Shown piece by piece: positions 6,515 to 8,225 of a stretch of DNA of 8,225 bases. Origin of the DNA: Chromatiaceae bacterium (lineage in GTDB: Bacteria > Pseudomonadota > Gammaproteobacteria > Chromatiales > Chromatiaceae); contig DTXR01000066.1 of the NCBI GenBank assembly GCA_012962365.1, positions 1 to 8,225 of the forward strand. Direction: 5' to 3'. How positions within the stretch are numbered: the stretch's first letter is position 1; every line of letters begins with the position of its first letter. Below the pieces are notes generated by a model that made no database searches, was not told the origin of the DNA, and saw only the letters and a list, made by a program, of their open reading frames with translations. The translations under genes and the position numbers were made by a program.

Positions 6515-7870
6515 TTAGGCCGGCAATGGCACTCCCGCGTCTCTGAGCTTGGCCAGCTTGTAGCGCAGGGTACGTGGACTGATACCAAGCTTTTGCGCGA
6601 CTTCCGTGCGGCTGCCACCGGATTGGAGCGCCGTGAGAATGATGTCTGCCTCACGCTGCTTCAGGTCATCGTTCAACCGCTCCTCCTGAACCAGATTCAG
6701 GGTTTTGTCACCTGCCTTGGCAGGCGTGGGCTGACGGTTTCCTGTCACTGTCTCGAAATGGATGTCTCTGGCGGTTATCCGGTCTCCGGTTTTCAGTATC
6801 AGGGCACGCTGCATCACATTTTCCAGTTCACGCACATTGCCTGGCCAGTCATACTGATGCAGCCGAGACATGGCATCGTGACGAAGTTCCGGCATGGTCT
6901 GGCCGTGAAGATGGCGTAAAAGGAATTTTCTTGCCAGCGGGAGGATGTCCTCCCGACGGTTTCTCAGGGGTGGCAATTCCAGGGGAAACACATTCAGCCG
7001 ATAGTAGAGGTCGTCACGAAAATCACCATCGATCACGGCCTGACGCAAATCACGATTACTGGTCGCCAGCAAGCGCACATCGAGTTCGATGACACGGCGG
7101 CCGCCAAGACGCTCGACCTCTCTTTCCTGCAATACACGTAACAGTTTCGACTGCAGACCCTTTTCCATCTCGGTGATCTCATCGAGCAGCAGGGTTCCGC
7201 CCTGCGCCTGCTCGAATTTCCCGGGCCGGGCCTGGTGGGCGCCTGTAAAGGCCCCTTTTTCATAACCGAACAGTTCGGCTTCGAGCATGTTCTCCGGAAT
7301 CGCAGCGCAATTGATGGCGACAAAAGGTTTGCCTGCACGGCTCGAGTGATTGTGAATGTATCGCGCCAGCACTTCCTTGCCGACACCGGATTCCCCGGTA
7401 ATCATCACGGTAGCGTCTGATCCGGCAACCCTTTGTGCAAGACAGGCAAGCTCCTTGCTTGAAGGATCGGCGGTCACCATGTCGCCATCATCCGTATCTT
7501 CAGTGGAAATCATGAACCGCTCAGCCATGTTCAGCAGCACCTCTGCCTCGAAGGGCTTGACCAGAAAATCTGTCGCACCCTCACGCATGGCGTTGACTGC
7601 CTTGTCGATGGTGCCGTAGGCGGTCATGAGCACCACGGGAAGCTCCGGATGCGTTTCTTTCAACACGTCCAGCAATGCATAACCATCCATGGGCTGCATC
7701 TGTACATCGCTGATCACCAGGCCGATATCGGCCTTTTCCTTCACGCACTGCAACGCCTCCTCTCCATCAGCGGCGGTTTGCACCTGGTAGCCGGCCAGGC
7801 CAAGCGTGTCATCCAGCGCATCCCGCAAATGCGCATCATCCTCTACGATCAGAATCGATTTCTGTGTCAT
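6515..7870 (-). CDS. fleR: Sigma-54-dependent flagellar response regulator FleR/FlrC
   Basis: This 451-residue NtrC-class regulator activates sigma-54 RNA polymerase at middle flagellar promoters after phosphorylation by its partner kinase. Residues 1-120 are a receiver domain with the acidic cluster E10/D11/D12, phospho-acceptor D55 (in VISDVQM), T83 and K105. The AAA+ domain follows (about 137-360), with Walker A GESGVGKE at 159-166, the sigma-54-contacting loop GAFTGA at 206-211, Walker B TLLLDE at 226-231 and WPGNVRELENV near 342-352. A Fis-type helix-turn-helix lies at about 418-442 (TEVAQKLGISPRTLRYKL). All residues needed for phosphorylation, ATP hydrolysis and sigma-54 contact appear present. 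The ATG overlaps the kinase stop as ATGA, with GAGGTG upstream as ribosome site. Its name as FleR (Pseudomonas) or FlrC (Vibrio) rests on the flagellar context; an NtrC-like relative would be hard to tell apart by sequence alone. Confidence 0.95.
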   Translation of the reverse strand: MTQKSILIVEDDAHLRDALDDTLGLAGYQVQTAADGEEALQCVKEKADIGLVISDVQMQPMDGYALLDVLKETHPELPVVLMTAYGTIDKAVNAMREGATDFLVKPFEAEVLLNMAERFMISTEDTDDGDMVTADPSSKELACLAQRVAGSDATVMITGESGVGKEVLARYIHNHSSRAGKPFVAINCAAIPENMLEAELFGYEKGAFTGAHQARPGKFEQAQGGTLLLDEITEMEKGLQSKLLRVLQEREVERLGGRRVIELDVRLLATSNRDLRQAVIDGDFRDDLYYRLNVFPLELPPLRNRREDILPLARKFLLRHLHGQTMPELRHDAMSRLHQYDWPGNVRELENVMQRALILKTGDRITARDIHFETVTGNRQPTPAKAGDKTLNLVQEERLNDDLKQREADIILTALQSGGSRTEVAQKLGISPRTLRYKLAKLRDAGVPLPA

Positions 7871-8225
7871 TGGTTCACCTCGTTCAATTCAATAGGGGGG
7901 CTATTGGTGTTGGCCTGGTTTTCGATCTGCATCAGGTGGTCACTGGCGATCATGTCGGCTGGCAATGTGCCCGCCAGATCAGCCGCCGGCAAATGAAGCG
8001 TCACGGTGGTTCCCTCACCTGGGGAGGAATCGAAAGCGATCGATCCGCCATGTCCTTCCACCACAGCCTTGACGACGGCCAGTCCCAGTCCGGTACCATT
8101 TGGCCGGGTGGTAAAAAATGGATCGAACACCCTTTTCTGTACAGCTTCATCAATACCCGTGCCATTGTCTTTCAGGGAAACAATGGTTTCCCCTTGGCGA
8201 CCTTTCGAGACATCAAGCACCAGGC
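7867..8225 (-). CDS. fleS: Flagellar sensor histidine kinase FleS/FlrB, C-terminal end (cut by window edge)
   Basis: Only the last 119 codons are in the window, open to the right edge. They hold the second half of a histidine-kinase ATP-binding domain: the G1 box DNGTG, the F box VFDPFFTT and the G2 box GTGLGL, then the closing strand GEGTTVTLHLP. The N box, phospho-accepting histidine and sensor region lie outside the window. About 40 non-conserved residues follow the ATPase domain. The stop overlaps the fleR start by four bases, so the two are expected to form a coupled kinase-regulator pair that phosphorylates FleR D55. In Vibrio and Pseudomonas this kinase is soluble and acts in the flagellar cascade between the master regulator FlrA/FleQ and late genes. 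The assignment to FleS rests on the neighbours; the domain alone says only histidine kinase. Confidence 0.9.
   Translation of the reverse strand, partial: LVLDVSKGRQGETIVSLKDNGTGIDEAVQKRVFDPFFTTRPNGTGLGLAVVKAVVEGHGGSIAFDSSPGEGTTVTLHLPAADLAGTLPADMIASDHLMQIENQANTNSPPIELNEVNQ

Noticed and set aside
7373..7396. Walker A of FleR reads GESGVGKE rather than the commoner GESGTGKE
   Set aside because: Valine at this position occurs in other active sigma-54 activators such as NorR, so it is not evidence of an altered ATPase.

Overview
The window lies inside a polar-flagellum gene cluster, and every gene in it is read from the minus strand. In transcription order (right to left) the genes are: the 3' end of a sensor kinase gene (fleS/flrB), the response-regulator gene fleR/flrC, fliE, fliF, fliG, fliH, fliI, fliJ and the 5' part of fliK. 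Both window edges cut a gene. No RNA genes, insertion sequences, CRISPR arrays or phage genes were seen. The largest non-coding gaps are only about 80-100 bases, and both hold promoters.

The gene order (FleSR/FlrBC two-component pair, then fliEFGHIJ, then fliK), the sigma-54-type enhancer-binding regulator and the -24/-12 promoters point to a gammaproteobacterium with a polar flagellum of the Vibrio/Pseudomonas regulatory type. Direct adjacency of fliK to fliJ resembles the Vibrio/Shewanella arrangement more than Pseudomonas. The genus cannot be named from the sequence alone.

Region by region: 8225-7867 is the ATP-binding end of the kinase. 7870-6515 is the regulator, overlapping the kinase gene by ATGA. 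6514-6436 is a compact control region holding a -24/-12 promoter, a 12-base perfect palindrome across the -12 box, and a 36-base nested dyad at the presumed transcription start. 6435-911 is the fliEFGHIJ operon, with overlaps at F/G, G/H, H/I and I/J that suggest translational coupling. 910-814 is a second control region with a good -24/-12 promoter. 813-1 is the N-terminal 271 codons of FliK, open to the window edge.

How the genes work together: the kinase phosphorylates FleR, which is expected to activate sigma-54 RNA polymerase at the fliE and fliK promoters. FliF forms the MS ring, FliE joins it to the rod, and FliG is the rotor/switch ring on its cytoplasmic face. FliH, FliI and FliJ are the export ATPase complex, and FliK is the hook-length ruler. 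No undescribed system is visible. The most useful new observations are regulatory: the two sigma-54 promoters, the palindromic structures in the fliE leader, and the revised GTG starts of fliE and fliH.
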